Shown piece after piece: positions 14,148 through 14,801 of a stretch of DNA of 14,801 bases. The notes under the pieces are model-generated. The model was given only the letters and a program-made list of their open reading frames with translations. It had not been told where the DNA came from and ran no database searches. The stretch covers positions 1 through 14,801 of the forward strand of contig JAITNB010000129.1 in NCBI GenBank assembly GCA_031290695.1, in the 5' to 3' direction. The position numbers and the translations under genes are program-made. This DNA is from Coriobacteriales bacterium. GTDB taxonomy: Bacteria; Actinomycetota; Coriobacteriia; Coriobacteriales; UBA8131. Position 1 is the first letter of the stretch; every line of letters starts with the position of its first letter.

Positions 14148-14801
14148 ATGCGTCACGCTATCGCGCGTATCGTCCTTGACGCTATCGAGGCAGCGGCCGG
14201 GGCCAGCGAGCTCAAGCTCGACTACACCCCCGAGACGGCAGTCGAGCGTCCGCGCGACCCTGCCAACGGCGACTGGGCGACAACCGTCGCACTGCGTCTG
14301 GCCAAGGAGCTGGGGCGCCCTCCACGCGAGATAGCCCAGGCCATCGCCGCCCACATCCCCACCACTGCCACCAGCATCGTTGCCGCCGTCGAGGTGGCGG
14401 GGCCGGGCTTTATCAACCTGCGCCTCTCCAATGACTGCTTGCACCAGGCCGTGCGCGATGCGCATGAGCAGGGGCGCTCATATGGCCGCAGCAACGAGGG
14501 GGAGGGGCGCACCGTGAACGTCGAGTTTGTGAGCGCCAACCCCACCGGTCCCCTGCATGTGGGGCATGGGCGCTGGGCGGCGCTGGGCAACGCGTTGGCC
14601 AACGTGCTTGAGCATGCTGGCTGGCAGGTGACGCGCGAGTTCTATATCAACGACGCGGGCGTGCAGATGGATGTCTTTGGACATTCGGTCGCGCTGCGCT
14701 ACCTTGAGCTGCACGGCCGCACCATCGAGATGCCCGAGAACAGCTACGGCGGCAGCTTTGTTGTCGACATCGCGCAGCACATCAAGGACGAGGAGGGCGA
14801 C
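14148..14801 (+). CDS. argS: arginyl-tRNA synthetase, N-terminal part (3' end outside the window)
   Basis: The frame runs from ATG 14148 (GAGGAG six bases upstream) through all 218 codons to the window end without a stop. ArgRS charges tRNA-Arg in the cytoplasm. The N-terminal Add1-type domain (about 1-110) has NGDWATTVALRLAKELG (40-56) and AGPGFINLRL (84-93). The class I catalytic domain opens with VNVEFVSANPTGPLHVGHGR (123-142), containing the HIGH-type motif HVGH (137-140). FYINDAGVQMDVFGHSVALR (165-184) follows. All are diagnostic of ArgRS. The KMSK region and the anticodon-binding domain lie beyond the window. The gene is divergent from nfeD across a 124-bp region. Confidence 0.97.
   Translation, partial: MRHAIARIVLDAIEAAAGASELKLDYTPETAVERPRDPANGDWATTVALRLAKELGRPPREIAQAIAAHIPTTATSIVAAVEVAGPGFINLRLSNDCLHQAVRDAHEQGRSYGRSNEGEGRTVNVEFVSANPTGPLHVGHGRWAALGNALANVLEHAGWQVTREFYINDAGVQMDVFGHSVALRYLELHGRTIEMPENSYGGSFVVDIAQHIKDEEGD

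Overview
The window reads as a conserved chromosomal segment from a high-GC, anaerobic Gram-positive bacterium, most likely an actinobacterium of the class Coriobacteriia (inferred from gene content, not proven). The reasons are a SepIVA-like coiled-coil gene next to a DUF177/YceD gene, which is an actinobacterial pairing; the order rpsB-tsf-pyrH-frr-uppS-cdsA, which resembles Firmicutes more than most Actinobacteria; a one-iron superoxide reductase typical of anaerobes; and a small DUF6483-type gene. Codons strongly favour G/C at third positions, and this also leaves long meaningless antisense reading frames open.

Layout. 1-735 is the 3' end of a membrane transglutaminase-like (TgpA/DUF4129) gene. 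795-1766 is a SAM-dependent methyltransferase with a Gly/Lys-rich N-terminal repeat. It converges on a divergent moeA-type molybdopterin molybdotransferase (1824-3059, minus). 3245-5808 is a tightly packed ruvC-ruvA-ruvB operon plus a DUF6483 gene. Its promoter carries a perfect 14-bp LexA/SOS-type dyad in the spacer between -35 and -10. A minus-strand superoxide reductase gene (5805-6179) shares its TTAA stop region with the last gene of that operon. From the next divergent region, 6402-7409 encodes a SepIVA-like protein and DUF177. The translation and envelope block follows: rpsB-tsf (7575-9352), then pyrH-frr-uppS-cdsA (9472-12542). A terminator hairpin lies between the two halves, with a new promoter inside it. 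A minus-strand nfeD-SPFH pair (14023 down to 12602) and the 5' part of argS (14148 to the window end, divergent) close the window.

How the parts work together: RuvABC processes Holliday junctions during recombinational repair, and the operator places it under the SOS response. S2 and EF-Ts serve translation, PyrH supplies UDP for nucleic acid and cell-wall precursors, RRF recycles ribosomes, and UppS and CdsA supply undecaprenyl-phosphate and CDP-diacylglycerol for wall and membrane. The NfeD and SPFH proteins form a membrane-organising pair. I found no mobile element, CRISPR array, rRNA or tRNA, and no clear previously undescribed multi-gene system. The most interesting signals are regulatory: the SOS box, a palindrome inside a promoter spacer, and a promoter nested in a terminator. 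There are also protein oddities: an S2 tail, an altered SOR active site and altered MoeA motifs. No gene-free stretch exceeds about 225 bases.
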